From positions 1-14,504 of the forward strand of contig JBGRQE010000079.1 of NCBI GenBank assembly GCA_041725955.1: a DNA stretch of 14,504 nt, written 5' to 3'. The DNA comes from JBGRPZ01 sp041725955 (GTDB taxonomy: Bacteria > Bacteroidota > Bacteroidia > Bacteroidales > JBGRPZ01). A program made the position numbers and the translations under genes. This document shows, in pieces, positions 14,471 through 14,504 of the stretch (the first letter of the stretch is position 1; each line of letters begins with the position of its first letter). The notes below the pieces were generated by a model, which was not told where the DNA came from, made no database searches, and saw nothing but the letters and a program-made list of their open reading frames with translations.

Positions 14471-14504
14471 ATAGAATTAGAAACTCAGCATAATCCATTA
14501 ATTA
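14468..14504 (+). other. Start of an open frame running off the right edge
   Basis: ATG at 14468 opens a frame (MIELETQHNPLI) that is still open at the window end. Only twelve codons are visible. It becomes the continuation of the preceding signal-peptide frame if one 8-bp repeat copy is removed. It could also be chance; the function is unknown. Confidence 0.25.

Noticed and set aside
1..14504. A defence island or mobile element
   Set aside because: No transposase, integrase, nuclease, toxin-antitoxin pair or attachment site was found; most genes belong to common housekeeping or envelope families.

Overview
The window reads as chromosomal DNA from an AT-rich member of the Bacteroidota, probably a Marinilabiliales/Bacteroidales-type anaerobe or facultative anaerobe. 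The reasons are a type IX secretion (T9SS) C-terminal sorting domain, lipoproteins that begin '...GCKKD', -7 promoter boxes of the TAnnTTTG type, a metal-type KdsA (so an LPS-bearing outer membrane), and no reliance on strong Shine-Dalgarno sites. No tRNA, rRNA, insertion sequence, integrase or CRISPR array was seen.

Layout. Positions 1-1843 (minus strand) hold two tandem, related lipoprotein genes with fibronectin-III-like regions. The downstream one is intact but runs off the left edge. The upstream one is a pseudogene with two in-frame stops and one frameshift. Next come a 12-helix MFS-type permease (minus, 1964-3259) and, divergently, a 702-residue secreted cell-wall hydrolase (plus, 3418-5526). 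That hydrolase fuses a lytic-transglycosylase-like domain, a zinc amidase, a beta-rich domain and a T9SS tail. The 332-bp convergent spacer 5527-5858 carries six tandem 22-bp repeats closed by an inverted copy of the repeat junction. A secreted glutathione peroxidase and a YceI-type lipoprotein follow on the minus strand (5859-7230).

From 7304 the plus strand carries a glutaminase with the full animal-type architecture (helical N-terminal region, catalytic domain, ankyrin repeats), a MATE exporter, and a TIGR02757/DUF2400 protein coupled to MATE by a 14-bp overlap. That last gene overlaps, tail to tail, a thioredoxin-fold lipoprotein on the minus strand (11078-12529) whose CxxC motif is reduced to CPSS. 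The right end carries tpx (thiol peroxidase) and kdsA on the plus strand, each followed by a hairpin, and then the start of a small signal-peptide-like reading frame broken by an 8-bp tandem duplication at the right edge.

How the genes relate. Most are independent housekeeping or envelope genes rather than one pathway. A loose theme is envelope redox and peroxide defence: a secreted GPx, Tpx and a thioredoxin-like lipoprotein. No obvious multi-gene new system is visible. The points most worth a second look are the decaying lipoprotein paralogue, the repeat array, the animal-type glutaminase, the two-enzyme T9SS hydrolase, the CPSS lipoprotein and the 8-bp duplication at the right edge.
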